Shown here piece after piece: positions 8,885 to 16,138 of a DNA stretch of 25,254 nt (the first letter of the stretch is position 1; every line of letters begins with the position of its first letter). Source of the DNA: CADDZO01 sp035294145 (GTDB lineage: Bacteria; Chloroflexota; Dormibacteria; Dormibacterales; Dormibacteraceae). A program made the translations under genes and the position numbers. The stretch spans positions 1 through 25,254 of the forward strand of contig DATGLL010000013.1 of NCBI GenBank assembly GCA_035294145.1. Direction: 5' to 3'. A model generated the notes under the pieces. The model made no database searches. It had not been told where the DNA came from and saw only the letters and a program-made list of their open reading frames with translations.

Positions 8885-9636
8885 TCCGACGCTCGGTGGG
8901 GCGGTCGGGGGGAGGCCGGCCGCCCCGACCCCAGCCCGTCGGGGTCCGCCGTCCCCGTGGCCCAGGCCAGGAAGCGGACGATCTGGGGGAGCGAGGGGAG
9001 CCGCTGCTCCCGATCCGGCGGGCAGCCGTCGGCGTTCATGGGGCTGAGCCGGGCCTCGGCGTTGAACTCGCGGCGCAGACGCAGCCAGGCGCGGCGCGAG
9101 CGCGGCTCCTGGAGGGTGAAGGGCAGCTCGCGCTCGATGGCGAAGGCGACCGCCCGGTTCACCCGGCTGGCCGGGGTGACGCCATGGCGCAGGAGCACCT
9201 CGGGGTCAGGGGGCGGCAGCCGCCGCCCCGACGAGGGGCTCAGCACCGCCCGGTAGAGGGCCGCGGCCTCGCCCAGCGCGGCCCGGTCGTAGAGCAGGTC
9301 GGCGTTGGCCTCGGCCAGGCGGCGTCGGAGGGCGTGGTCGGAGGCGTGCCCGGTCGTGACCACGATCCGTGTCGGCCGTCGCGCGCTCCGACGGGCGCGC
9401 TCCACCACCGACACCCCGGGGAAGCGGTCGTCGCGCGCTCGCTCGTCGTCGGCACCGATCAGCGTGACCTCCGCCTCCGGCCACGGGCCCGGGTGCGTCA
9501 GCGCCTCCTCAGGGGTGAGCGAGGCCACCACCCTGACCCTGGGGTGCTCGGCAAGCAGGCAGATCAGGCCGCGTCGGTTGACCTCGTCGGCGTCGACCAC
9601 GACCACCCGGATGGCTTCCTCCTTCCCCTCGCTCAT
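8839..9636 (-). CDS. Receiver-like protein lacking phospho-acceptor Asp
   Basis: 265 aa. Residues ~8-135 follow the alternating beta/alpha pattern of a response-regulator receiver: beta-1 IRVVVVDAD with acidic D15/D17, beta-4 IVVTTGHAS with the Thr switch position. However, the beta-3 site reads VTLIGADD, with Gly61 where the phosphorylated Asp belongs, and the usual beta-5 Lys is Tyr116. It therefore looks like a phosphorylation-independent pseudo-receiver. The C-terminal part (about 145-228) is Arg-rich and helical, contains LRREFNAEARLSP and LPQIVRFLAWAT, and does not look like a LuxR helix-turn-helix; the last ~35 residues are low complexity. The second ATG (9636) is used because GGAGGG directly abuts the first ATG (9642) but sits 6 nt from this one. 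It is divergent from the CBM-like gene; a regulatory role in the T7SS locus is an inference. Confidence 0.75.
   Translation of the reverse strand: MSEGKEEAIRVVVVDADEVNRRGLICLLAEHPRVRVVASLTPEEALTHPGPWPEAEVTLIGADDERARDDRFPGVSVVERARRSARRPTRIVVTTGHASDHALRRRLAEANADLLYDRAALGEAAALYRAVLSPSSGRRLPPPDPEVLLRHGVTPASRVNRAVAFAIERELPFTLQEPRSRRAWLRLRREFNAEARLSPMNADGCPPDREQRLPSLPQIVRFLAWATGTADPDGLGSGRPASPRPPHRASDHPPQSCSSWRSVTW
8903..8930. terminator. Hairpin after the WXG100 pair (possible bidirectional terminator)
   Basis: GGTCGGGG (8903-8910) pairs perfectly with CCCCGACC (8923-8930) across a 12-nt GC-rich loop. An alternative stem GACCCC/GGGGTC (8927-8932 with 8941-8946) is also possible. There is no U-tract. 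It lies just after the WXG100 stop and inside the distal end of the convergent gene, where a bidirectional terminator would be useful. Confidence 0.35.
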
Positions 9637-9750
9637 CGCCATCCCTCCGCTTCGTCATTGGTGCGATTGGCATGCCCTCCAAGGGCTCGACCGCGTGCGT
9701 CTCAGGCATCGAGTCCTTTCGGGTATGGTGCAGGATCGGAGGTCGACTAC

Positions 9751-9768
9751 GTGGTTAACCAGCGGTGA
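9751..9768 (+). other. Candidate mini-ORF with strong RBS before the CBM-like gene
   Basis: A GGAGG (9738-9742) is followed 8 nt later by GTG and a five-codon ORF (M-V-N-Q-R) whose TGA overlaps the GTG at 9765. The larger gene itself has no obvious Shine-Dalgarno at 9765, so termination-reinitiation from this mini-ORF is possible. It may be coincidence. Confidence 0.3.
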
Positions 9769-10691
9769 AGACAACGGAAAATCAAGGTGCTCAGGGGCGC
9801 CGGATGAGGTGGGATGAGTGGGATGCAGTTGGACCAGGTGACGTCATCCGGCGCCTCACCCTGACGCTGCAACGGAGAGAGTCGGGCCGGCCGCGGCTCG
9901 CGGTCGCGGCGGCGGTCGCGGCGGCGTGCCTGGTGGTGGCCGCCGCCCTGGGCCTGTGGCCCCCGCTCGGCCCCGGCCGGGTGAGCCGGGTGGCCCCGGC
10001 GGCACAGCCGGCCCCGACCGCGTCGGTGGGGCCGACGGAGCCCTCGCCGGTCGTCGCCCCCGCCCCGCAGGAGCAGGCGAACCGGCCTTCAGGGCCCACC
10101 CCCACGCCGCTCGGGCCCGCGTCGGGGCCGGCGTCCGGGGCGACCCCAGCCGGGGCGACGGCCCCGGCCCCGGCCAGGCCGTCGGCCGCCACGCTCGCCT
10201 CCTCGACGGCCTCCGTCGCTCCCCCCGCGGCGCCGCCGGCGGGAGGCTCCGCGACGGCGATCCGCTTCTCGTTCGAGGACGGCGGCACCGACGGCTGGGG
10301 CGGGCACGGCCATGTGACCGCCCTGGGCAACGGCACCGTCGCCCACGACGGCTCGCGCTCGCTGGAGGTGAGCCTCTTCTCGGCCAGCGGGAGCGACCTC
10401 CCCTACGTCTCGGTCGAGGTCAGCGGCGCCTCGGCCCCCTCGCCCGGCCGGACGGTCACCGCCTTCGTGCTCGTGGCCCGTGGCGGGCCCTCGATCCAGG
10501 GCAAGGTCTTCGTCCAGGACACCAGGTTCGCCTGGCACATGAGCCCGTTGGTGGGGCTCGGGCAGGGGACCTGGACGGAGCTCTCGCTGACGGTGCCCTC
10601 GGGCATCGCGGTGAACCAGGTGGGGGTGCAGTTCCTGGTCACCCCCGTCCACGTCACCGGCACCCTGTTCCTGGACTCGGTGAGCTGGTGA
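9765..10691 (+). CDS. Single-pass membrane protein with extracellular CBM-like domain
   Basis: 308 aa. A short cytoplasmic N-terminus (about 1-44, rich in Arg/Trp/Asp) precedes one transmembrane helix (about 45-66), then a Pro/Ala/Thr/Ser linker (~100 residues) that probably spans the cell wall. A beta-sandwich-like domain (about 165-308) follows. The domain has the pattern of carbohydrate-binding modules: FSFEDGGTDGW at its start, HDGSRSLEVSL, GKVFVQDTRFAW, VGVQFLV and a terminal LFLDSVSW. The stop overlaps the eccD start as GTGA, so it belongs to the T7SS operon. Its position and topology resemble EccB, but no EccB repeat pattern is seen. A function in cell-wall glycan binding is an inference. 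The start is uncertain: an in-frame ATG at 9804 is an alternative. Confidence 0.82.
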   Translation: MKTTENQGAQGRRMRWDEWDAVGPGDVIRRLTLTLQRRESGRPRLAVAAAVAAACLVVAAALGLWPPLGPGRVSRVAPAAQPAPTASVGPTEPSPVVAPAPQEQANRPSGPTPTPLGPASGPASGATPAGATAPAPARPSAATLASSTASVAPPAAPPAGGSATAIRFSFEDGGTDGWGGHGHVTALGNGTVAHDGSRSLEVSLFSASGSDLPYVSVEVSGASAPSPGRTVTAFVLVARGGPSIQGKVFVQDTRFAWHMSPLVGLGQGTWTELSLTVPSGIAVNQVGVQFLVTPVHVTGTLFLDSVSW

Positions 10692-12091
10692 GGACGGCGG
10701 TGGGGGAGGGGGAGCTGGCGCTCGCCGATGGCGATGACCGCGGGGGGAGGGGCCGGCCGGCCTCGGTGGAACGGTGCCATCTGACGGTGGAGGCCGCCGG
10801 CCGGCGGGTCGACCTCGCCCTGCCCGCCCGGGCGCCGCTGGCGGAGCTGATGCCGGCGCTGGTCGAGCTGTGCCTGGCGGGGGCCGCCCCTCCCGCCGAG
10901 GAGGGCCGCCCGCCGGCCTGGACCCTGGCCCGGCCGGGCGGGCCGGCCCTGCCGCTGGCCTGCTCGCTGGCCGAGGCCGGGGTGGTCGATGGGGAGGTCC
11001 TCTACCTGGTCGACGTCGCCGAGTGGCGGCCACCGGTGGTGTCCGACCTGGCCGGGACGGTGGCCGAGACGGTCGAGCACGGGGCTCGACCCTGGACCAG
11101 GCGAGAGACGGCCAGCCTGCTGGCCGGGATCGGTGGGCTGACCCTCGGGGCGGGGATGGCGGTCGCCGTCTGGACCCGGGCGCTGGCGGGGTGGGGCGGG
11201 GCGATGGTCCTCCTGGCCGGCGTGGCCCTGCTCGCCGCCGCAGGGCTGCGGCGGCGACGGCGGGGGAGGGTCGTGGCCGCGCTCCCGCTGGCGGGACCGG
11301 GCTGGGCGCTGGTCGGGATGGGAGGGTGGGCCGTGGCCGGAGCCTCGTGGGACGCCGCCGGCCTGGCCTGGGGGGGAGGCGCGCTGGCCCTGGGCGGGCT
11401 CGCGCTCTGGCCCGCCCTCGGCGCCGCGGCCGCGGCGGGCACGGTGATGGCGGGCGCCCTGGCCCTGGTCGCCGGGGCGGCGGCGCTCGGCGTCCCCCCT
11501 CAGGTGTCAGCGGCGGCGGTGGTCGCGATCGGGGTGGTGGCCCTGCGGGTGCTGCCTTACGCGGTCACCTCCCTGGCCTCGGCGCTCGGCCTCCTGCGCG
11601 CCGAGGAGGGGCCGGCCGGGATCGTGGCCATGGTCCGTCGCTGCCGGGAGCTCCTGGCCTCGCTCTCCGTGGGGGTGATCGGGGCCACCCTGGGCGGGAT
11701 CGTGGTCGAGCTGCTCCGCGGCGGGCCCGCCGCTGTCGCCCTGGCCCTGCTCGCCGCCGTCTCCCTGCTCTTGCGCGCATGCTCCTATCGCTTCCATCTC
11801 GAGGTGCTGCCCCTGGCCGCGGCCGCCGGCCTGGCGCTGGTGGCGGCGCTGGTGGCCCTGGCCCTCCGGGTGGGGGTCCCGGGGGCGCAGCCCCTGCTCG
11901 GGGTCGGGCTGCTGCTGCTGGTCGGCCTCGCCCTGCTCCTCGCCTCGGCCCTGGGGGACGCCCTCCCCGCCCTGCCCGACCCGCCCGGGGCGGTCTGGCT
12001 GGTGGTCGACCTGAGCCTGGCGCCGCTCACCCTGACCGCGCTCGGCGTCCTCTCGGCGGTGGCGACCCTGGTCGGTCGCCTGGTGCGCTGA
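10688..12091 (+). CDS. eccD: EccD-type T7SS membrane channel subunit
   Basis: 467 aa. The N-terminal ~100 residues form a ubiquitin-like (YukD/EccD) domain: HLTVEAAGRRVDLALP, then a helix and a beta strand ending near EVLYLVD. A linker with the typical SDLAGTVAE segment follows, then about eleven closely spaced Ala/Leu/Gly/Val transmembrane helices from residue ~138 to the end, as in EccD, which lines the ESX inner-membrane pore. The GTG start at 10688 overlaps the upstream stop by 4 nt; it lacks a strong ribosome binding site, so translation is probably coupled. Other in-frame GTG codons downstream are possible. With eccC and the WXG100 pair, this makes the secretion assignment firm. Confidence 0.9.
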   Translation: MRTAVGEGELALADGDDRGGRGRPASVERCHLTVEAAGRRVDLALPARAPLAELMPALVELCLAGAAPPAEEGRPPAWTLARPGGPALPLACSLAEAGVVDGEVLYLVDVAEWRPPVVSDLAGTVAETVEHGARPWTRRETASLLAGIGGLTLGAGMAVAVWTRALAGWGGAMVLLAGVALLAAAGLRRRRRGRVVAALPLAGPGWALVGMGGWAVAGASWDAAGLAWGGGALALGGLALWPALGAAAAAGTVMAGALALVAGAAALGVPPQVSAAAVVAIGVVALRVLPYAVTSLASALGLLRAEEGPAGIVAMVRRCRELLASLSVGVIGATLGGIVVELLRGGPAAVALALLAAVSLLLRACSYRFHLEVLPLAAAAGLALVAALVALALRVGVPGAQPLLGVGLLLLVGLALLLASALGDALPALPDPPGAVWLVVDLSLAPLTLTALGVLSAVATLVGRLVR

Positions 12092-12121
12092 GGGCGGGCT
12101 GCCCTGACGGGGGCTCGGAGG

Positions 12122-12147
12122 GGGCGTTCTCGACCGGGTGAACGCCC
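12122..12147 (+). terminator. Hairpin downstream of eccD
   Basis: GGGCGTTC (12122-12129) pairs perfectly with GAACGCCC (12140-12147) around a 10-nt loop, 30 nt after the eccD stop. The 3' side is GC-rich with no real U-tract, as often seen in high-GC actinobacteria. It plausibly ends the T7SS operon. The rest of 12148-12260 includes a 12-nt palindrome GGCCCGCGGGCC near 12174 and no gene. Confidence 0.5.
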
Positions 12148-12260
12148 GCGGGGTTGTCGGAAGATGGGGGCGCGGCCCGCGGGCCGAGCGAGCGTTGCCG
12201 GGGTGGGGGAAGGCGCGTCAAAGATGACGTCGTGGGGGTGACGCGATGCCAGGAGAGGTT

Positions 12261-13703
12261 GTGGATCGGCCCAGCTCGGCCGCGGCTGAGGGGGGGACGG
12301 CCGGCGAGGGGCACGTCCCGAAAGGGCTCGTGCCGCTCGCCCTCGATCGCCGCCGGCAGGGCAGACCAGGCGGTCGCTCGGCGCGGCTGGAGGCGGACCT
12401 GGTGCGCTGGGCGCTCCAGCGGACGCTGCGAGGGCAGGCGCCGAGCGAGCGCGAGCTGGAGGAGGAGCGTCAACGCCGGCAGAGCGAGCTCGTTGAGGCG
12501 GTGTCGAGCGGCGATCGGGAGGACGAGGGGGAGCGGCCCGAGGAGGGCGGCGCCAAGCAGGAGGGAGGAGGGCAGGCCTCCCCGTGGCCGGCACGGCCGG
12601 GGGGCGGACGGACGACCGGGCTCCTCTCCCGACGTCAGCTCCTGCGCTGGGGCGGGGCGGCGATGGCCCTGACCGGCGTCCAGGCGGTGACGGCGTTGGG
12701 GGTGGCCAAGGCGGCCGCCCCGGACTCGTCGGCCTCCTCCTCGATCCCGGCCCCGGTGCTGGCGGCGGGCGGGACCAACGTCGTCGATGGCTCCGACGAC
12801 CCCGATCCCACCCGGATCAACCAGGTCGCCCTGGCGGCGATCAACGGCGGGCGATCGCTCTACGCCCCCTTCCACGGCGCCACCGCCAACCCCATGCCGG
12901 GGCACCTGGAACGGCTCTTCCCGCCGCCGCCGCAGCCCGCCCAGCCGGGCAGGCTCCGTGAGTTCTCCCTCACCGTTCGTGATGTGGTCCTGGAGATCGC
13001 CCGTGAGGTCAGGTGGGCGGGCTGGACCTTCAACGGGACCATCCCCGGGCCGGTGATTCGGGTCACCCAGGGGGACCACGTCCGGATCGTGCTCACGAAC
13101 ACGACCGAGCACCCGCACTCGCTCCACCTCCACGGCATCCACCCTGCCAACCAGGACGGGGTCTTCCAGATCGTCCCCCCCGGAGGGCAGGGGACCTACG
13201 AGTTCACGGCCGAGCCGTTCGGGGTCTTCCCCTACCACTGCCACGTCGACCCGCTCGACCAGCACACGGCGCGCGGCCTCTACGGGGTCATGATCATCGA
13301 CCCTCCCAGCCCGCGTCCTCCGGCCACCGAGATGGTCATGCTGCTCAACGGCTACGACGTCAACTTCGACCGCAACAACGAGCTCTACAGCGTCAACGGG
13401 ATGCCGGGGTACTACTACGAGCATCCGATCCAGCTCCAGGTGGGCCGGCTGAACCGCATCTACGTGGTCAACATGACCGAGTTCGATGCGGTCAACTCGT
13501 TTCACCTGCACGCCAACATGTTCGCCTACTACCCGGCCGGGACCTCGCTCCAGCCAAGCTTCGTGACCGATGTCGTCCACCTCGGCGTCGCCGATCGGGG
13601 CATCATCGAGTTCACCTACGAGTTCCCCGGTCAGTACCTCTTCCATGCTCATCAGAACGAGCTCACGATCCACGGTTGGGTGGGGCTCTTCAACGTCGTC
13701 TGA
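12261..13703 (+). CDS. Two-domain multicopper oxidase with internal Tat signal
   Basis: 480 aa from GTG 12261, chosen because AGGAG (12251-12255) is well spaced for it; ATG 12246 is the alternative and has a weaker site. A hydrophilic N-terminal stretch of ~120 residues (helical, Glu/Arg-rich) precedes a twin-arginine signal SRRQLL (R124-R125) with the hydrophobic core AAMALTGVQAVTALG. Two cupredoxin domains follow. Copper-ligand motifs are HSLHLHG (H286, H289, H291), FPYHCHVDPLDQH (H326, C327, H328, H335), FHLHANM (H415, H417) and FHAHQNELTIHG (H462, H464, H471). The type-1 axial position after HTARG is Leu rather than Met. This resembles two-domain laccase/nitrite-reductase-like oxidases; the substrate is unknown. 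A cupredoxin gene follows and may be its electron partner. Confidence 0.88.
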   Translation: MDRPSSAAAEGGTAGEGHVPKGLVPLALDRRRQGRPGGRSARLEADLVRWALQRTLRGQAPSERELEEERQRRQSELVEAVSSGDREDEGERPEEGGAKQEGGGQASPWPARPGGGRTTGLLSRRQLLRWGGAAMALTGVQAVTALGVAKAAAPDSSASSSIPAPVLAAGGTNVVDGSDDPDPTRINQVALAAINGGRSLYAPFHGATANPMPGHLERLFPPPPQPAQPGRLREFSLTVRDVVLEIAREVRWAGWTFNGTIPGPVIRVTQGDHVRIVLTNTTEHPHSLHLHGIHPANQDGVFQIVPPGGQGTYEFTAEPFGVFPYHCHVDPLDQHTARGLYGVMIIDPPSPRPPATEMVMLLNGYDVNFDRNNELYSVNGMPGYYYEHPIQLQVGRLNRIYVVNMTEFDAVNSFHLHANMFAYYPAGTSLQPSFVTDVVHLGVADRGIIEFTYEFPGQYLFHAHQNELTIHGWVGLFNVV

Positions 13704-13748
13704 GTCGTCTAAGCGATGGCGAGATCGCGGTTCCAGAGGAGGTTGCAC

Positions 13749-14174
13749 TTGACCACGGCTTGGAGGGGATTGAGAGCGGCAACGCCGGTCGTGGCCTGGG
13801 CCGTTTTGGTGGGGATGGTCCTGGCCCTGGCTGGGTGCGGGGGCGTGGGTGGGGTCGCGGCCCGAGCCGCCGGCGGCTCGGCGGGGACCGTGGTCGTCAC
13901 CGAGACCGAGTTCAAGATCGAGCCTCGCACCATCGTGGCCAGGGAGGGCCAGACGTTGACGGTGCGGAACCGGGGGACCATCGCCCACGACCTGGTCGTC
14001 CAGGGCTCGGACCAACAGATCCTGGCCCGCACCGACCTCATCCAGCCCGGCGCCACCGCCCAGCTGCGCCTGAGCCAGGTGCCTCCGGGGTCGTACACCG
14101 TGTTCTGCGATGTGCCCGGCCATCGGGAGCAGGGGATGGTCGCGACCCTCGAGGTGCGCCCGACGGGCTCATGA
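13749..14174 (+). CDS. Lipoprotein cupredoxin (type-1 copper protein)
   Basis: Predicted periplasmic or membrane-anchored electron carrier of 141 aa. The TTG at 13749 is chosen because GAGGAGG (13736-13742) lies 6 nt upstream; an in-frame ATG at 13716 has no ribosome binding site. The N-terminus is a lipoprotein signal ending in lipobox LAGC30. The plastocyanin-like domain (about 47-136) has the four type-1 copper ligands in order: H80 (IAHDLVV), C120, H125 and M130 (FCDVPGHREQGM). It lies 45 nt after the multicopper oxidase and overlaps the next gene as ATGA, suggesting one redox operon in which it passes electrons to or from the oxidase. Confidence 0.88.
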   Translation: MTTAWRGLRAATPVVAWAVLVGMVLALAGCGGVGGVAARAAGGSAGTVVVTETEFKIEPRTIVAREGQTLTVRNRGTIAHDLVVQGSDQQILARTDLIQPGATAQLRLSQVPPGSYTVFCDVPGHREQGMVATLEVRPTGS

Positions 14175-14377
14175 GCCCTGGCCCGAGCTCGCCGGCGGCC
14201 GCGCTCCCGGCCCTCCTGGCCGGGGTGGCGCTGGCGTTGCTGGCGCAGTTCCCGATGGAGCCGCTGGCCGATGCCAGCGACGTCTGGCACTGGATCCAGC
14301 ACGGCCTCATCTTCGCTGCTGGCCTCACGGTCGGGGCGGCGGTGATGACGCTGCGTCGTGGCCCCCTTGGGGGATGA
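14171..14377 (+). CDS. Small two-helix membrane protein
   Basis: 68 aa, overlapping the cupredoxin stop by 4 nt (ATGA) and the next gene by 20 nt. Two hydrophobic segments (about 10-29 and 43-60) flank a short acidic loop containing DVWHWIQHG, with two His residues that could bind metal or heme. No family is recognised. The tight overlaps on both sides, rather than sequence similarity, support it as a real gene in the copper/heme operon. Confidence 0.6.
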   Translation: MSPGPSSPAAALPALLAGVALALLAQFPMEPLADASDVWHWIQHGLIFAAGLTVGAAVMTLRRGPLGG

Positions 14378-16016
14378 GGCCGTCGCCCCGGCCCCCGGGC
14401 GGGGGGACCGTGGCCCGGGCCGCCTGGCGGTCGAGGGCCTGGGATCGATGGCGACGGCCCTGGTCGGCCTCACCTGGGCCAGCGGCCTGCTCTACGTGGG
14501 GGTTCGGCTCGGGGCCCCCGCCCCGCTCCCCCTGCCCACGGTCGACGGGTTGCATGCCGCCGCCGGGGTGGTGGCGGCGGTCCTGGTCCTGGGCAAGGTG
14601 CTCTGCTGGCGGTGGGGGGTCCGTCGGCGGCCCGCCCGGGTGACCGAGCCCTGGCCCCGTCTGGTCTCGCTCGCCCTCTCCGTCCTCCTCGGGGCGGCGC
14701 TGGCCAGCGGGGCGCTGGCGGCGGCGCCGCTCGAGGGGAGCCTGCAGGTCGACACCGTCAACCTCCACCTCCTGGCCTCGGTATGGCTCCTCCCACCCAC
14801 CGGCTGGCACCTCTGGCACCATCGCCGGCGGATCGGGCGCTTCCTGAGGAGGGGGTTGGGCTCGGGAAGGATCGGCCTCGGGCTGGGGCTGGGGCTGGCC
14901 CTGGCGACGTGCCCGGGGTTGGCCGTGGCCCTCCAGCCGCGGGTGGCGAGCGAGCCATCCCGGGCCATGGCCGGGGCCTCCTGGTCGCGGGCGGGGCCGC
15001 GACGTCCCCTCGCTCGCCTCGCCGTGGGCGCTCACGGACGTCGGCTGGTGGCCGCCGGCCAACAGGTGCTCATGAGCGCCGATGGCGAGCGGTGGCAGAC
15101 GATCCAATTCGCCGCTGACGCCGTGACGGCGACCGAGTTCCTGCCCGGTGGCCATGGGTCCGCGCACGGGATCTCGATCCCGATCCAGTCCTTGGTGGTG
15201 GGCCCGGCGGCGATCGAGGTCGGGACCGCCGAAGGCCTGTACGCGGCCAGGGCCCCGTCTGGGCCCTTGATCCCCACCGACCTCCCGGGGCAGGATGTGA
15301 CCGCCTTGGCCGTGGACCCGACCCACCCCGAGCGGTGGTGGACGGCCTCGACGGCGGGGGTGCTGTACAGCCCGGACGGGGGGCGGAGCTGGACCGAGCG
15401 CGCCGCCGGCCTGGCCGCGCCCGAGCAGGTGTCGGCGCTCGTATGGGCAGGGGGGAGCCTGTTCGCCAGCGACGGGACCGCCGTCTACGAGTGGGAGGAC
15501 GGGCCGGGGCGCTGGCGGCGTTGCCCCGGGCCGACCTCGATCCTGGCCCTGGCCGGTGGCCCGGGCGGGCCGTACGCGCTCGCCGGCGCCGGGGAGGTGT
15601 GGGGAGGCGCAGGCCAGGCCTGGCGGGAGCTGGGGCGGATCGGGGGCGCCCATCCCCACGGCGGGCACCTGGGCGCGGCCTCCCTGGTGGCCGACGCCGG
15701 CCGCCTCTATGCCGCCGTCGGCGCCGACGTCTGGGCCAGCCCCGATGGAGGCCGAACCTGGGTGCCGATGGGGAGGGCGGGGGCGCAGGTCGAGCAGCTG
15801 GCCGTCTTCCATGACCAGCTCTGGGCGGCGACCACGTCTGGCCTCTACCGGTACCCCCTGGTCGCCGGTACCCCCGCCGATCCATGGTGGTGGGGGGAGC
15901 TGATGGGGGAGGCCGCGGCCGGCGGGGTGGCGGCGACGGTGGGGATGCTCGGCCTCCTTCGACCTCGCCCGGCCGGGGGCGGCGCCGACCGAGGGTGGCG
16001 ATCCCTCTGGTCGTGA
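14358..16016 (+). CDS. Membrane protein: His-rich helical bundle fused to Asp-box beta-propeller
   Basis: 552 aa. Four transmembrane helices (about 31-50, 64-86, 100-122, 134-153) carry His residues at helix ends and cores (H66, H137, H151, H154/H155), the pattern of b-type cytochromes of the b561/DUF4405 kind. A fifth helix (about 172-192) leads to a large domain (about 205-510) with BNR/Asp-box-like repeats: MSADGERW, YSPDGGRSW and ASPDGGRTW. This suggests a six- or seven-bladed propeller of the sialidase/YCF48 sort outside the membrane. A last hydrophobic stretch (about 516-533) may return to the membrane. Heme binding is inferred. Start is uncertain: GTG 14358 overlaps the previous gene by 20 nt, while ATG 14448 begins just before helix 1. 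Confidence 0.75.
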   Translation: MAPLGDEAVAPAPGRGDRGPGRLAVEGLGSMATALVGLTWASGLLYVGVRLGAPAPLPLPTVDGLHAAAGVVAAVLVLGKVLCWRWGVRRRPARVTEPWPRLVSLALSVLLGAALASGALAAAPLEGSLQVDTVNLHLLASVWLLPPTGWHLWHHRRRIGRFLRRGLGSGRIGLGLGLGLALATCPGLAVALQPRVASEPSRAMAGASWSRAGPRRPLARLAVGAHGRRLVAAGQQVLMSADGERWQTIQFAADAVTATEFLPGGHGSAHGISIPIQSLVVGPAAIEVGTAEGLYAARAPSGPLIPTDLPGQDVTALAVDPTHPERWWTASTAGVLYSPDGGRSWTERAAGLAAPEQVSALVWAGGSLFASDGTAVYEWEDGPGRWRRCPGPTSILALAGGPGGPYALAGAGEVWGGAGQAWRELGRIGGAHPHGGHLGAASLVADAGRLYAAVGADVWASPDGGRTWVPMGRAGAQVEQLAVFHDQLWAATTSGLYRYPLVAGTPADPWWWGELMGEAAAGGVAATVGMLGLLRPRPAGGGADRGWRSLWS

Positions 16017-16031
16017 GGGGGGGAGGTCTCG

Positions 16032-16130
16032 TATCCTGAGAGAGCCGCTGGTCGGCAGCGGCACCGCCGTCGTCGTTCCGTGGTTCCTCGAACGAGCGCG
16101 TGGGTTGGCTTTCCGAGGAACCGCTTGAGG
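16032..16130 (+). promoter_or_regulatory. Promoter and structured 5' UTR of the cold-shock gene
   Basis: A TANNNT -10 candidate (TATCCT, 16032-16037) precedes a ~95-nt leader. Hairpin 1: GCCGCTG (16044-16050) with CAGCGGC (16056-16062), 5-nt loop. Hairpin 2: GGTTCCTCG (16082-16090) with CGAGGAACC (16114-16122), extended by a U-G and a G-C pair (16080-16124), 23-nt loop. The second stem ends right against the ribosome binding site TTGAGG (16125-16130). Such structured leaders are typical of cspA-like mRNAs, where they respond to temperature. Confidence 0.6.
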
Positions 16131-16138
16131 ACCCGACG

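Noticed and set aside
8881..9768. 295-aa forward frame after the WXG100 pair
   Set aside because: Antisense to the receiver-like gene, which has hydrophobic strand periodicity and a good RBS; the forward frame has no recognisable domain.
9926..10687. Forward frame joined upstream of eccD
   Set aside because: This stretch overlaps the CBM-like gene in another frame and has shadow composition; only the part from 10688 encodes EccD.
12027..14123. 698-aa reverse-strand open frame opposite the multicopper oxidase
   Set aside because: Antisense to a gene with clear copper motifs; composition is a GC-bias shadow.
13013..14170. Long forward frame preceding the small membrane protein
   Set aside because: Overlaps the oxidase and cupredoxin genes in another frame; only the final 69 codons from ATG 14171 look like a gene.
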